Virus record (IMG/VR): IMGVR_UViG_3300029954_000046
Coordinates: 1 to 36,601 of that record
Reading direction: 5' to 3' (one strand)
Length of the DNA stretch: 36,601 nucleotides
From: a virus
Below the pieces are notes generated by a model. The model made no database searches. It was not told the DNA's origin and worked only from the letters and a program-made list of their open reading frames with translations. The position numbers and the translations under genes are program-made. This document shows positions 5,996 to 13,949 of this stretch, piece by piece (positions within the stretch are counted from its first letter, which is position 1; each line of letters starts with the position of its first letter).

Positions 5996-6807
5996 CAAGT
6001 CAGTTGTGTGAAATTATCGAATTGGGTGAATGTCATATGCAGCTCTTGCAGCCCGTCATCCCTGCGAGACAGATCGGTTTCGATACTGACTGGCTTCATG
6101 ACGAATTCATCGTAATACGCACTGCTGGCACCAGCCACATCGTCTTCAATGAAGCCGTGAGTCACCCTGATCCGCAACAGGTATGTGATCGGCAATCCCA
6201 CAATCCCTCCCGGCATTACCATCAAGGCTGCCTTTTTACGAAACCAGTTTTTCAAACTACCGCTTTCATCGTCAAGGGTGGTGATCCGCATTTCCACCAA
6301 CTCGCGGCCATCCAAGTTACTAAAGGCAGCCCCGCCGATATGCTGAGTCGTGTGGTTTAGTTGAACCGGCGAATAGCTAACTTCTGTGGCGAACAGATTG
6401 AAATCAAAATTCTGCCAGTTCAAAAATGGTACTGCCATGCTGGCCACGTTGGCCAACGTATCGGTACTGAACAAGCTGCCAGCAGAAAACCCGCCGGCTA
6501 GATCTTTAGCATCTCCAATTAGCGAACCAATCGACTCAAAAGGTAGGTTCAATGGTGTGACGTTGGCGACACTTACAAAGAACAGGTTTTTGCGAGAGTA
6601 CTCAGTGGCCGCCGATTTACTAAAGATCTGCTTTGCTCGCGCCAGGGATACCCCACCCATTAACTTGATTGGCGTTTGACCACTCAGCACGTTGGAAATA
6701 CTAGGGATATCAGCAATAGCACCAGCTAACAAGTTAGCACCTACCGCGCTGACAACCGGGGATAATTGCTGTCCAATCGAATTGGCTATGTTGTCGAATA
6801 AGCTCAT
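5995..6807 (-). CDS. Tail tube-associated or tube-initiator-like structural protein
   Basis: The 270-residue protein starts at ATG 6807, which overlaps the upstream stop as TAATG. The N-terminus is hydrophobic and Ala/Gly-rich (SPVVSAVGANLLAGAIADI), like baseplate proteins that start the tail tube. The C-terminal half is beta-rich, with FVMKPVSIETDLSRRDDGLQE resembling the strand pattern of tube-fold proteins. It lies between a structural protein and the chaperone. A tube-initiator (gp48/gp54-like) or tube-fold baseplate role is inferred from these features. No clear family signature was found. Confidence 0.55.
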   Translation of the reverse strand: MSLFDNIANSIGQQLSPVVSAVGANLLAGAIADIPSISNVLSGQTPIKLMGGVSLARAKQIFSKSAATEYSRKNLFFVSVANVTPLNLPFESIGSLIGDAKDLAGGFSAGSLFSTDTLANVASMAVPFLNWQNFDFNLFATEVSYSPVQLNHTTQHIGGAAFSNLDGRELVEMRITTLDDESGSLKNWFRKKAALMVMPGGIVGLPITYLLRIRVTHGFIEDDVAGASSAYYDEFVMKPVSIETDLSRRDDGLQELHMTFTQFDNFTQLT

Positions 6808-7361
6808 TAGACAGACCAAATTGGCTCAACAAAAGCTCGCTTAGGCATATCCTCTTCGAGCTGTTTAATGTCACCATCGACTTCTGCCACAGATCGACCG
6901 TACACCTCCAGTCCGAGCGCGCGCGATGCCTCCAAGTGTGTGGCGTTCTCGCGCTCAACGTACAGTAGAAACAGCGGGCGGATTAATGCCAACTCCGAGA
7001 GAGTTAGATCAACATCAGTCGTAATCACGTATCCCGTATCAACCGGTGAATTTCCGAGAGTGAAATCCGGAGTAATTACCGGCAAGCCAAGACTGCGAGA
7101 CGTTGAGTAATTGATTGCCGTACTACCGACCTGCTGCACCCACATGTAAAAATCCCTGCTACTGGAATCAGCAACAGGAAATGGTGGATGAGGTGACGGT
7201 GCGGGCGGCGCGGCCAGTAGCGGCGGCAAATTAACCAGCTCAGCGTATCCGCAGTAATACCGCAAAGCTTGCAAAAGGTACTTCGTCGCTGTAGGCGCAT
7301 CTATCACCACGCCGGCAGGCGAATTGCTCATGTAGTCGGCAATAACTTCAGACAACAGCAA
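6807..7361 (-). CDS. Virion structural protein, TTG start
   Basis: The 184-residue protein is read from TTG at 7361, with AGGAG 6 nt upstream. No ATG is available until residue 11, so the rare start is well supported. It has a proline-rich patch at about 46-62 (PPLLAAPPAPSPHPPFP) that may be a flexible linker. The C-terminal helical region (LFLLYVERENATHLEASRALGL) is followed by acidic residues. It is co-translated with the next gene. It lies among tail genes and is probably a connector, head-completion or baseplate protein; the exact role is unknown. Confidence 0.6.
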   Translation of the reverse strand: MLLSEVIADYMSNSPAGVVIDAPTATKYLLQALRYYCGYAELVNLPPLLAAPPAPSPHPPFPVADSSSRDFYMWVQQVGSTAINYSTSRSLGLPVITPDFTLGNSPVDTGYVITTDVDLTLSELALIRPLFLLYVERENATHLEASRALGLEVYGRSVAEVDGDIKQLEEDMPKRAFVEPIWSV

Positions 7362-7375
7362 GACTAGCTCCTATT

Positions 7376-7393
7376 CCCTGGAATTACCCAGGG
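7376..7393 (-). promoter_or_regulatory. Short hairpin after the tube gene
   Basis: CCCTGG (7376-7381) and CCAGGG (7388-7393) flank a 6-base loop between the tube stop codon and the AGGAG site of the next gene. There is no U tract. It may protect the tube message from 3' decay or separate translation of the two genes. Confidence 0.4.
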
Positions 7394-7402
7394 CCTGATT
7401 GA

Positions 7403-7879
7403 TTACTGATTGTCGCCAAAATAGTGGAAATGCAGCTGGCCAGTGAGGTTCAGAAGTGAGCTGCGGTTTTCCCAGTCGCGCTCCGCTGGATCGATCACAA
7501 GGAAGCACCTATAGATCGGGCACACGCGGGTATTGTTGTCTGGCGTCCCCTCGTAGACATGGGCGTCGAAGGTACCACCTGTCGTCAACAGAGATAGCAA
7601 CATATTATTCACTTTGCCATCAACAGTTTCCATCAGAGTGACAGAACCGCTCATATGCGTCTTTACCTGCTGCGGCTGAAAGCGCGCCTGGCCCAGCGGC
7701 ATAGGAATTTCAATTTCGCCTCCTGGCGACAGCACTGGCCACGGGAACGACTTGATCAAAAGCGACATGCTCTCATAGCCGACGATTTCAAACGTCGCAT
7801 CCGAGGCCACTGCCTTATCTCCCAGGGCAGTCGTATTATCAAACGCCGACTTCAGATAGGCATTGGTGGAAATAGTCAT
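7403..7879 (-). CDS. Tail tube protein candidate
   Basis: The 158-residue protein is rich in beta strands. It includes YESMSLLIKSFPWPVLSPGGEIEIPMP at about residues 35-61, a QQVKTHMSGSVTLME stretch, and a C-terminal NLTGQLHFHYFG strand. Size and composition fit a myophage tube subunit, and it lies a few genes downstream of the sheath in the same operon. The start ATG overlaps the stop of the preceding gene (ATGA). Hexamers of this protein should form the inner tube around the tape measure. A tube-fold baseplate protein is the alternative. Confidence 0.65.
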   Translation of the reverse strand: MTISTNAYLKSAFDNTTALGDKAVASDATFEIVGYESMSLLIKSFPWPVLSPGGEIEIPMPLGQARFQPQQVKTHMSGSVTLMETVDGKVNNMLLSLLTTGGTFDAHVYEGTPDNNTRVCPIYRCFLVIDPAERDWENRSSLLNLTGQLHFHYFGDNQ

Positions 7880-8691
7880 AGCAAAGAACCTTTACTCAAA
7901 ATATTGGATACATCGGTCGCATCGAGAGCCGTTAGCGTAGATAGTGATATTTGCACAGAGCGATAGATCGGAAGTCCAGTTATTCCTAAATGACCATCGA
8001 GAGAATTGGAGATATGCTCGATCACCATCGGCGAGTACATATTATTCGCGTATTTGAAACAAACTAACTGGGGCGCAACTGAAGGAAACATTTGAGACAT
8101 CATTGCAGCAACTCCCTTTGGAGCAGCTTCAATAGCATTGGCCAATACACTATCTGCTGCAAGCTTCTGTGGCAGAGCCCATTTAAGAAGCTGCGCATAT
8201 GGTTGCATAACCTCCGAATCAGGATCGCTAATGGCTCGAAAGTGCAGCGTCATCGAAAGTTTTGCCGGTGGCATCCCGGAAAAAACTTGCCTCGAATTAA
8301 GTCGTGTCATACCGGTTTTCCCGGTTAGGTCAACAGCTACCTTGGCGATGTCTTTAGATAGGCTTTCAACTATGCCAATGTTGCCAGCAAGTGCGCCAAG
8401 CGCGTTAGCTATAGGGCCAATTTGCCCGGATTGCAGCAGCGCCATCAACGTTGGCGCTTTACTTTCTGGTCCACTTTGTTCAAAAGGACTTTGCCAGTTC
8501 AAGGACATTTCTAAATTCACATCAGTTACTGGGCAAACGATAGCTGGGCTGTTCTGCATTTCATTGTTGGCAACGACATCCCATGCCGTCAAGCGGCCAA
8601 GTAGATGCGAAGAAATTCCCCCCCATTGGGGAGGGGTTCCGCCAAGCGTGTCTAGTAAGCCACTGGCAACACCAATTGGATTGACGGGCAT
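7876..8691 (-). CDS. Tail structural protein of unknown role
   Basis: The 271-residue protein has a Gly-rich N-terminus (NPIGVASGLLDTLGG), a mid-part with a hydrophobic helix (IGPIANALGALAGNIGIV) and a C-terminal beta region with YSPMVIEHISNSLDGHLGITGLPIYRSVQISLSTL. The C-terminal pattern (an I/V-rich strand after a Gly-rich turn) resembles tube-fold proteins such as the neighbour at 5995-6807. There is no enzyme motif. It is coupled to the tube gene by ATGA. It is probably a tail or baseplate component; no family name can be given. Confidence 0.5.
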   Translation of the reverse strand: MPVNPIGVASGLLDTLGGTPPQWGGISSHLLGRLTAWDVVANNEMQNSPAIVCPVTDVNLEMSLNWQSPFEQSGPESKAPTLMALLQSGQIGPIANALGALAGNIGIVESLSKDIAKVAVDLTGKTGMTRLNSRQVFSGMPPAKLSMTLHFRAISDPDSEVMQPYAQLLKWALPQKLAADSVLANAIEAAPKGVAAMMSQMFPSVAPQLVCFKYANNMYSPMVIEHISNSLDGHLGITGLPIYRSVQISLSTLTALDATDVSNILSKGSLL

Positions 8692-8696
8692 AGTGG

Positions 8697-9566
8697 TTAC
8701 TTCTTCCCAAATAGACGTGAGCGCACCTTATCCGACTTCAGGCGACGCATCTGGGCACGCGCAGAATGCGACTTCTTTTGCATCTTGCGAATGGCCAATT
8801 TTTGCTTTGCCGATAGACGGACGCGCCCGGACAAACGCTTTTTGATGCGCACCTTCTTGCCATTACGAATTGCGTTGACCATAGTGGCATCAAGCAAGGC
8901 ATCAGGGTCAACCTCGTCATCGTCGTCATCATCAAAAGCATGACTGTCGATGTCGTCCGCGATTCCATCGGCATCGCTAGGCAGTTTATTGGCAAGCAGC
9001 TCCTGTACGCGAGCTGCGGCATCCACATCCAGATCGTTCAGAAGCGCGGAAATGTCTTCTTCCGACACGCCCTTGTCCGCCAAATAATCGCCAGCAGATT
9101 CCATAGCTGTCGCAATCAGATCGGATTCATCCTCGTTGATGTCTCCGTTAAAGTCTGGATCAGCGATACCAATCAACATAGCCTGCAAGCGATCAGCAAG
9201 ACTTTCGCCGTCATCCAGATCGTCATCCGCAGTTTCAGCCCATTGATGCATTGCTCCGGCCACACTGAGGTCTAGATCTGCATCAGTGTAGTCGGCAGCG
9301 GCATCGCTACCAGGATCAACGACAGCGCCGGCCGCATCGTCAAGTGCCGGGTCTTTCTGCGCATCACTGATGATGGCAGGAGTTTTGTCTTTATTCAGAT
9401 CCGATGAAATGCCGCCAGTGGTTCCGGCAAGTTGATCACTCAAAGGATCTGCCCCTGGGTCGGTTTTTCTGCCACTGGCGTCGTCTAACAATCCCTGACT
9501 GTTTGTGGCTCGTTGAGCCTTTTTAATTTGGTCGAAATACGCCCCTGCTGGGTGTGCGTTATACAT
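8697..9566 (-). CDS. Acidic protein with EF-hand-like loop and basic tail
   Basis: The 289-residue protein has an unusual charge layout. Residues 30-225 are very acidic, with runs of Asp including DDDDDD at 212-217. Residues 236-289 are very basic (KKVRIKKRLSGRVRLSAKQK and onward). Residues 136-147, DPDFNGDINEDE, match the canonical EF-hand loop D-x-D-x-N-G-x-I-x-x-x-E and lie between two predicted helices. A weaker second loop, DLDVDAAARVQE, starts near 178. AAGGAT lies 7-8 nt before the ATG at 9566. It lies between sheath and tube genes. It could be a scaffold, a DNA-associated internal virion protein or a calcium-dependent assembly factor. Confidence 0.65.
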   Translation of the reverse strand: MYNAHPAGAYFDQIKKAQRATNSQGLLDDASGRKTDPGADPLSDQLAGTTGGISSDLNKDKTPAIISDAQKDPALDDAAGAVVDPGSDAAADYTDADLDLSVAGAMHQWAETADDDLDDGESLADRLQAMLIGIADPDFNGDINEDESDLIATAMESAGDYLADKGVSEEDISALLNDLDVDAAARVQELLANKLPSDADGIADDIDSHAFDDDDDDEVDPDALLDATMVNAIRNGKKVRIKKRLSGRVRLSAKQKLAIRKMQKKSHSARAQMRRLKSDKVRSRLFGKK

Positions 9567-9580
9567 ATCTTAAATCCTTA

Positions 9581-11206
9581 TCAGCGAGATACAGTCTGTT
9601 GAACGTAAATTGCGCGAGCAGTGCCGTCGTAGTGAACCCAGTAGTTCACGTCCATGCGATCAAACGGCCGTTGGGCGTTAGCCGCTACCGTCCAGGTATT
9701 TGACAAATTGCCAGTGATGAAATTACTGGCGGTGGTCCAATCAGCGGCATCTGTAGCTGCGAATAAGTCTTTCAGAAACTTACTCATTCGCTTGATTGCG
9801 GTGGCCATAGGCAACTGCACGCACTGCTGCGCATACAACGTCACCATGTCATCAACACTCGTCGCCATTTCAGTGACGTTGATAAGTTTTGTGCCGCCAG
9901 TGGTATTTGCCCCTGTCAGAGAGTCAAAGAATACGTACTTTGAACTGCTGTTGTAGCGAACGAAGATCACCGGATTGATGCGAGCATCAGCCAACGCGCT
10001 CATCTCTGGATCGGTTGGCGTATAGGTCTGCGTGATGCTGGTACGTGACAATGGGAACGACGAGCCCGCAACCGGGTAGTTCTTCGGCGCGAGACCATTG
10101 CCGTCAGTTCTAGCATTGCGTGCGCAGCGCATCGCCACGTTGTCGCAACTTGTTCCCCAAGTGAATTTCCCACCGTTTAGTGGGTCTGTACTTGTCAGTG
10201 GTGCCCAATAGCACTGCGAATAGCGGGTGCTGATCGAGAGGCTATTGACGAATGTAATTGCCGCAGCAGGAGACAATGAGCCAGGAACATCCCACACCGT
10301 TTGTACGTTGATGGCATCGCCCATCGCGATCATCTGCGACAATAGAACCGGGCTCTGCGAACCGCCACTCATCAGGTAGCCAAATGGTTTGGAGGAATAT
10401 CGTAGGCGCGTCAATGCATTTGCATAGTCAGTGCTGGCATAGATCGTTCCACCTTCAGTGAAATAGTTCAAATTCGCTGTATTCCACAACTGATTACCAT
10501 TCACATCCAGTCCGTAAAATGCTGTGCCCGCAGGAACGGTGGTAAAACTTGCACCAACCTGCACCACTACCGATCCCGTCAAGGCAGACACGACATTGGG
10601 CAGGTAATTCGATACGCCGTATTCATCAACACTCGATGGAAGCAGCGAGCCCGTGAAGTCATAGCCGCTCAAAACAAGGCCAGTCTGATTGTCGATCAAT
10701 TGCAGTCGCACCATATTGGTGGCAGCGGCCACGCCACTGACAAGATTCTGAACCGCGCCAAGTTGAATGGTTACGCCATCGTTATGGCATTCCAAATGTT
10801 GAACCAGGAGGCCATAAGCAGTCGCAGGTACAGCGGCAGATACAGTCCAACTACCAATCGGAACCGGCGCAGTTGTGAGCGAGAACACCATGTAGCTATT
10901 GACTGCGGCCGCAGGCACCAAGCGGCTAATTACACCTTGAACAGCGCCGTTATTCAACGCGTTGTAAACATGCGTATAGCACTCATTCAGTGCGCTGATC
11001 TGAATTGAGGAGTTCGGACCTAGCTTTGCCGCCAAAGTGCTTGGATCAACATAGAACGACTTATCGATGCGACCACGTTGAAACCGACCAACTGTCGCAA
11101 AAATTTGATCGATATTACTGGCGGCCAAGCCGCTAGAACTATCGTCAATAACTTCGTTCAATTGGACGCCGGACTGACTGCCGAGCGAGCGAGTAAATGC
11201 GGTCAT
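9581..11206 (-). CDS. Tail sheath protein
   Basis: The 541-residue protein has the size and beta-rich composition of a contractile sheath subunit. Recognisable parts are an N-terminal LNEVIDDSSSGL strand, a central variable region (about 90-250), YTHVYNALNNG and an AMATSVDDMVTLYAQQC helix. It ends with NYWVHYDGTARAIYVQQTVSR, like the C-terminal strand that links neighbouring sheath subunits. It lies after the head genes and before the tube candidate, as in most myophages. The start overlaps the preceding stop (ATGA). On infection it should contract and drive the tube through the cell envelope. Confidence 0.75.
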   Translation of the reverse strand: MTAFTRSLGSQSGVQLNEVIDDSSSGLAASNIDQIFATVGRFQRGRIDKSFYVDPSTLAAKLGPNSSIQISALNECYTHVYNALNNGAVQGVISRLVPAAAVNSYMVFSLTTAPVPIGSWTVSAAVPATAYGLLVQHLECHNDGVTIQLGAVQNLVSGVAAATNMVRLQLIDNQTGLVLSGYDFTGSLLPSSVDEYGVSNYLPNVVSALTGSVVVQVGASFTTVPAGTAFYGLDVNGNQLWNTANLNYFTEGGTIYASTDYANALTRLRYSSKPFGYLMSGGSQSPVLLSQMIAMGDAINVQTVWDVPGSLSPAAAITFVNSLSISTRYSQCYWAPLTSTDPLNGGKFTWGTSCDNVAMRCARNARTDGNGLAPKNYPVAGSSFPLSRTSITQTYTPTDPEMSALADARINPVIFVRYNSSSKYVFFDSLTGANTTGGTKLINVTEMATSVDDMVTLYAQQCVQLPMATAIKRMSKFLKDLFAATDAADWTTASNFITGNLSNTWTVAANAQRPFDRMDVNYWVHYDGTARAIYVQQTVSR

Positions 11207-11592
11207 GCGCTACTCCCAGTATCTTTGGATGCAGTGAATGCTGGCACCATCGACACGGAAATCATCACTTCAGTGTCGTGCAGCATGCCGAATGAGTGCC
11301 CGCTGAAAAATAATTCAGCGATCTGCGACGGTTCATTGATGCGGGCGCTTCCGGTATCACCAGCTTTGATGATTTCGCCGTGAAGAAATGGAAAAACCAG
11401 AGGCAGCCCCGCCTTATTACTGATAGCGATATCGAACGGATAGGATGCGCCCGCAACGAATGCAGCCAGCTTCTCCGAAACCTGAGCTTCGCTGTCCGCG
11501 CCTCCTAACTCGATATCGGGTGCAGCCAACGCCACCGAAACCTGAGCTCCGCTGTCCGCGCTGCTCTGCGTGCTTTTTTGATTACTTGCCAT
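11203..11592 (-). CDS. Small head- or tail-associated protein with tandem repeat
   Basis: The 129-residue protein starts at ATG 11592, with AAAGGGA 8-9 nt upstream; an ATG two codons earlier is too close to that site. Residues 11-45 contain a near-perfect 20-residue repeat: SADSGAQVSVALAA, then GGADSEAQVSEKLAAF. The rest is a beta-rich domain (YPFDIAISNKAGLPLVFPF, then a C-terminal EVMISVSMVPAF strand). It overlaps the start of the sheath gene and the end of the acidic-tail gene. It may be a head decoration or completion protein, but no family is recognised. Confidence 0.6.
   Translation of the reverse strand: MASNQKSTQSSADSGAQVSVALAAPDIELGGADSEAQVSEKLAAFVAGASYPFDIAISNKAGLPLVFPFLHGEIIKAGDTGSARINEPSQIAELFFSGHSFGMLHDTEVMISVSMVPAFTASKDTGSSA
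11460..11561 (-). repeat. 60-bp tandem repeat within a coding region
   Basis: Two units about 42 bp long and 60 bp apart (11460-11501 and 11520-11561) share the core ccgaaacctgagct followed by cgctgtccgcgc. They encode the AQVS-containing repeat near the N-terminus of the 129-residue protein. The high DNA identity suggests a recent duplication and possible length variation. Confidence 0.8.
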
Positions 11593-12079
11593 TTGCATTT
11601 CCCTTTGTCACGATTACTTTTCGACCGTTTACCTTGGCTGTAGTCGTAGCATCCGGCTCGATTTTTTGTTTCGTGGCATCGCCGACTTCTTCAGTCAGCG
11701 AATTTTGTTGGTTCGTGAGGTCTTCAACTTCATCTTCAGGCAGCTGTTCTTGCTGATTCGTAAAGTCTTCTCTCTCGCCTTCGTCCAGTTGATCCTGCCC
11801 GGCGTTTGGATCTTCATCATGAACAACAAAAGCCCCTTCCATACCGTGCAAAAGACCGATCTGGTTCGCGCTACGGCACCACTTATGCAGGAGCATCGCG
11901 CTTCCAAATTCAACCTTTACGACACTGTCGTATGGCAAGTGAATTCCACCGAACGTTTGCTTATCTGGCGTCTGGTTTTGCAGCCAGACAATCAGGGAAT
12001 CCGCTTTTAAGGCGGAAAGTCCTTCATTCAAAGCGGCCTCCCCGATCAGGGAAGGCGCGCCCAACTTGAGCTGCGCCAT
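11582..12079 (-). CDS. Small head-associated protein with acidic repeat tail
   Basis: The protein has 165 residues from ATG 12079, which has AAGGGA 5-6 nt upstream. Residues 1-85 form a compact domain (LIVWLQNQTPDKQTFGGIHLPYDSVVKVEFG). About 90-140 are acidic and contain an imperfect repeat, EDFTNQQEQLPEDEV then EDLTNQQNSLTEEV. The C-terminus is basic (KVNGRKVIVTKGNANGK). It lies directly downstream of the capsid gene, where decoration or head-completion genes usually sit. Its stop lies inside the first codons of the next gene, so they are coupled. The exact role is unknown. Confidence 0.6.
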   Translation of the reverse strand: MAQLKLGAPSLIGEAALNEGLSALKADSLIVWLQNQTPDKQTFGGIHLPYDSVVKVEFGSAMLLHKWCRSANQIGLLHGMEGAFVVHDEDPNAGQDQLDEGEREDFTNQQEQLPEDEVEDLTNQQNSLTEEVGDATKQKIEPDATTTAKVNGRKVIVTKGNANGK

Positions 12080-12092
12080 ATATCCCTTTCGG

Positions 12093-13784
12093 TTAGAACA
12101 TGTTGATGACGTTAATAACGGCCACACCCTTGCTCGATGGCTGATGCGGATTCACCGAAGTAAAATTCCGCGCATAGAAGCCAGCACCAGAGCGGAAGTC
12201 ATCATTTACCGCCAGAGGGATGTAAGTCGGGGGCACAGCATCGCCCAATACAAAGGGGCAACGCGCAACTTGAGTCGAGCGCCCAATCGCAAGGATTTGG
12301 GCTGTACCTGCCGCAGCGTTTTCAACGGCGCGCGGGTTGTAGTACACCTCATATCGGCCGAAAAGCGTTCCCAGGCGGTAGATGCCTGGTCGAGCTACCA
12401 GGCCGGAAGGCTCAAACAACTCCTGTGGCATTGAAAGCAACTGCGCCTGCACAACCCTGCCAACATACAAATGCGTGATGCCGTGGTCCATCGTGTCTTC
12501 GGCCATTTGCTGATCGGATTGACCCAAGACAGCCTGGAAGTCTTGCCACATCATGGCGCGCGTCTTATGCGCAACCTGAGTCTGGAACTCCATATCCCAG
12601 GTGCGCGAATTGCTAGACGCCAGAGGAATAGCTTTACGCAGGACGTTGTAGTGACGCTCCATGGCGAACTGATTACGCACAGCAATCAGCGCTTCCGAAG
12701 CCATATCCAGGCCCAGTTCATTGGCATATTGGGTCTTGGCGTCGATGGTTTCTCGAACGCGTGCGCGCCATGGCGTGGCGTACAGATTGAAGGTAGCCGC
12801 CTGAGTGATCACCTCTGGAGAAAGGCTTGGCGCATTTTCGAAGTCGATGAAGCCTTCGGCGGCGACAATCGTACCAACCGGCAATGCAGTATTAAACGCA
12901 ATTGCCACCACGCCTGTGGCAGGCGCAACCGTGCCGGTCATGCTGTACTGAACTCCGCCAAGAGTCACATAGCCAGTAATCTGACTGGTAGACGAGCTGG
13001 ATGGTGCATTGGCACTCTCCATGCCGCAAGGGAATCCATTGACGTAGACCAATGTACGACCACGCAGCACTGCGACAGGGGTATTGCCGCCAGTGATGCC
13101 GGAAATCTGGCCGGCAAAGTTGGTTTGATCCGTGCTCGCCAGTGTCACAAGGCGTTCGGCAGAAATGAATGGCTGCCCGACATTCACGCCATCCATGATG
13201 TCGTTTTGGTTGTAGCCACCAAATGTTGTGCCTGCCAAATGGCTAACAATGGCAAGGCGCGCCCAGTTGGAGCCAATATCGGCAGGAAGATAAGTAGCCG
13301 CAGGGAATGCCTCAGCGATTGCACTGGTAATAGCAACCACCACGCGATTCGGCTGAGTACCCAATGGGTCGGAATGCTCGGTGTTGCCAACGCCGTCAAG
13401 CATCCGGCCGTCGCCCTGCTTTTTGTTAACTTCTTTTCGGTCGGTTGCGGCCACCAAGCCTTGTTGCAAGGCGGCCTCAATTACGTCAGCCGTCGGAATC
13501 GAGCCATGTTCGCGCTCATACACGCCCATGCCGATCAGTACGGAGTCAAGAACACGTTCGCGATTTTTGTCGTCCAATTGGTTGATAATATCCTCCACCG
13601 CTTTCGGCAGGGATCGGCCAGCACTGTTGCCGGCCTCTTTTAACGCAGAAGCGCTAAGACCAACAACAACCGAGTCCAATGCGGACTCCGTTCCGGTTTG
13701 GCGTTGAGCCTCACCGTACAGCGAGTCGAAGAACGACTCAATTTTTTCAGCGCCGCTTTGCGGCTGGTAAATTGCACGGGGCAT
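12093..13784 (-). CDS. Major capsid protein
   Basis: The 563-residue protein starts MPRAIYQPQSGAEK at ATG 13784, with AGGA 7-8 nt upstream. A longer frame back to 13928 would run through a terminator and is rejected. The first 125 residues are helical and charged and may be a scaffold-like region trimmed by the prohead protease. The rest has capsid-like features: YATPWRARVRETIDAKTQYANEL, WDMEFQTQVAHKTRAMMWQDF, and a C-terminal RYEVYYNPRAVENAAAGTAQILAIGRS with P-domain-like spacing. A beta-rich segment in the middle (about 225-330) may be an insertion. It opens a transcription unit with its own candidate promoter and is followed by two small genes and the sheath gene. Confidence 0.8.
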   Translation of the reverse strand: MPRAIYQPQSGAEKIESFFDSLYGEAQRQTGTESALDSVVVGLSASALKEAGNSAGRSLPKAVEDIINQLDDKNRERVLDSVLIGMGVYEREHGSIPTADVIEAALQQGLVAATDRKEVNKKQGDGRMLDGVGNTEHSDPLGTQPNRVVVAITSAIAEAFPAATYLPADIGSNWARLAIVSHLAGTTFGGYNQNDIMDGVNVGQPFISAERLVTLASTDQTNFAGQISGITGGNTPVAVLRGRTLVYVNGFPCGMESANAPSSSSTSQITGYVTLGGVQYSMTGTVAPATGVVAIAFNTALPVGTIVAAEGFIDFENAPSLSPEVITQAATFNLYATPWRARVRETIDAKTQYANELGLDMASEALIAVRNQFAMERHYNVLRKAIPLASSNSRTWDMEFQTQVAHKTRAMMWQDFQAVLGQSDQQMAEDTMDHGITHLYVGRVVQAQLLSMPQELFEPSGLVARPGIYRLGTLFGRYEVYYNPRAVENAAAGTAQILAIGRSTQVARCPFVLGDAVPPTYIPLAVNDDFRSGAGFYARNFTSVNPHQPSSKGVAVINVINMF

Positions 13785-13870
13785 GTTTCTCGTCCTATAT
13801 AGAGTTGGTGTTGTCACACCCACGTGGGGCTTTTTGACCAGTCCATAGTAAGAGCCGTGCAAGTACCTAT

Positions 13871-13889
13871 TTTTTGGCACTTTCCGAAA
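13871..13889 (-). promoter_or_regulatory. 19-bp motif before the capsid gene, candidate late promoter
   Basis: Plus-strand reading TTTTTGGCACTTTCCGAAA. It matches the motif at 28709-28727 at 18 of 19 positions. It lies just downstream (in transcription) of the terminator at 13902-13925 and about 85 bp before the capsid ATG. This is the right place for a promoter or an activator site. It does not look like a sigma-70 or sigma-54 promoter. Confidence 0.6.
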
Positions 13890-13901
13890 CCGAAGAAGCA
13901 T

Positions 13902-13925
13902 AAAAAACCCGGCGATTGGCCGGGT
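13902..13925 (-). terminator. Rho-independent terminator after the 1013-residue gene
   Basis: On the minus strand, ACCCGGC and GCCGGGT pair around a CAATC loop and run into six T residues. It follows the stop of the polyvalent protein at 13950 and insulates it from the capsid gene. Confidence 0.9.
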
Positions 13926-13949
13926 CATATATCACTGAGAAATCTTGTT

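Noticed and set aside
8138-8845. 235-codon open frame on the plus strand
   Set aside because: It is antisense to two well-placed tail genes and has no domain or coupling to neighbours.
12471-13643. 390-codon open frame on the plus strand
   Set aside because: It lies wholly antisense to the capsid gene, is rich in Arg, His, Cys and Asn, has no ribosome site and looks like a mirror of capsid codon use.
13871-13889. Sigma-54 promoter in the 19-bp motif
   Set aside because: TTGGCAC is present on the plus strand, but no GC element lies at the required spacing, and the genes run the other way.
13785-13928. N-terminal extension of the capsid protein by 48 residues
   Set aside because: The extension contains the terminator and the candidate promoter. 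The ATG at 13784 has a good ribosome site.
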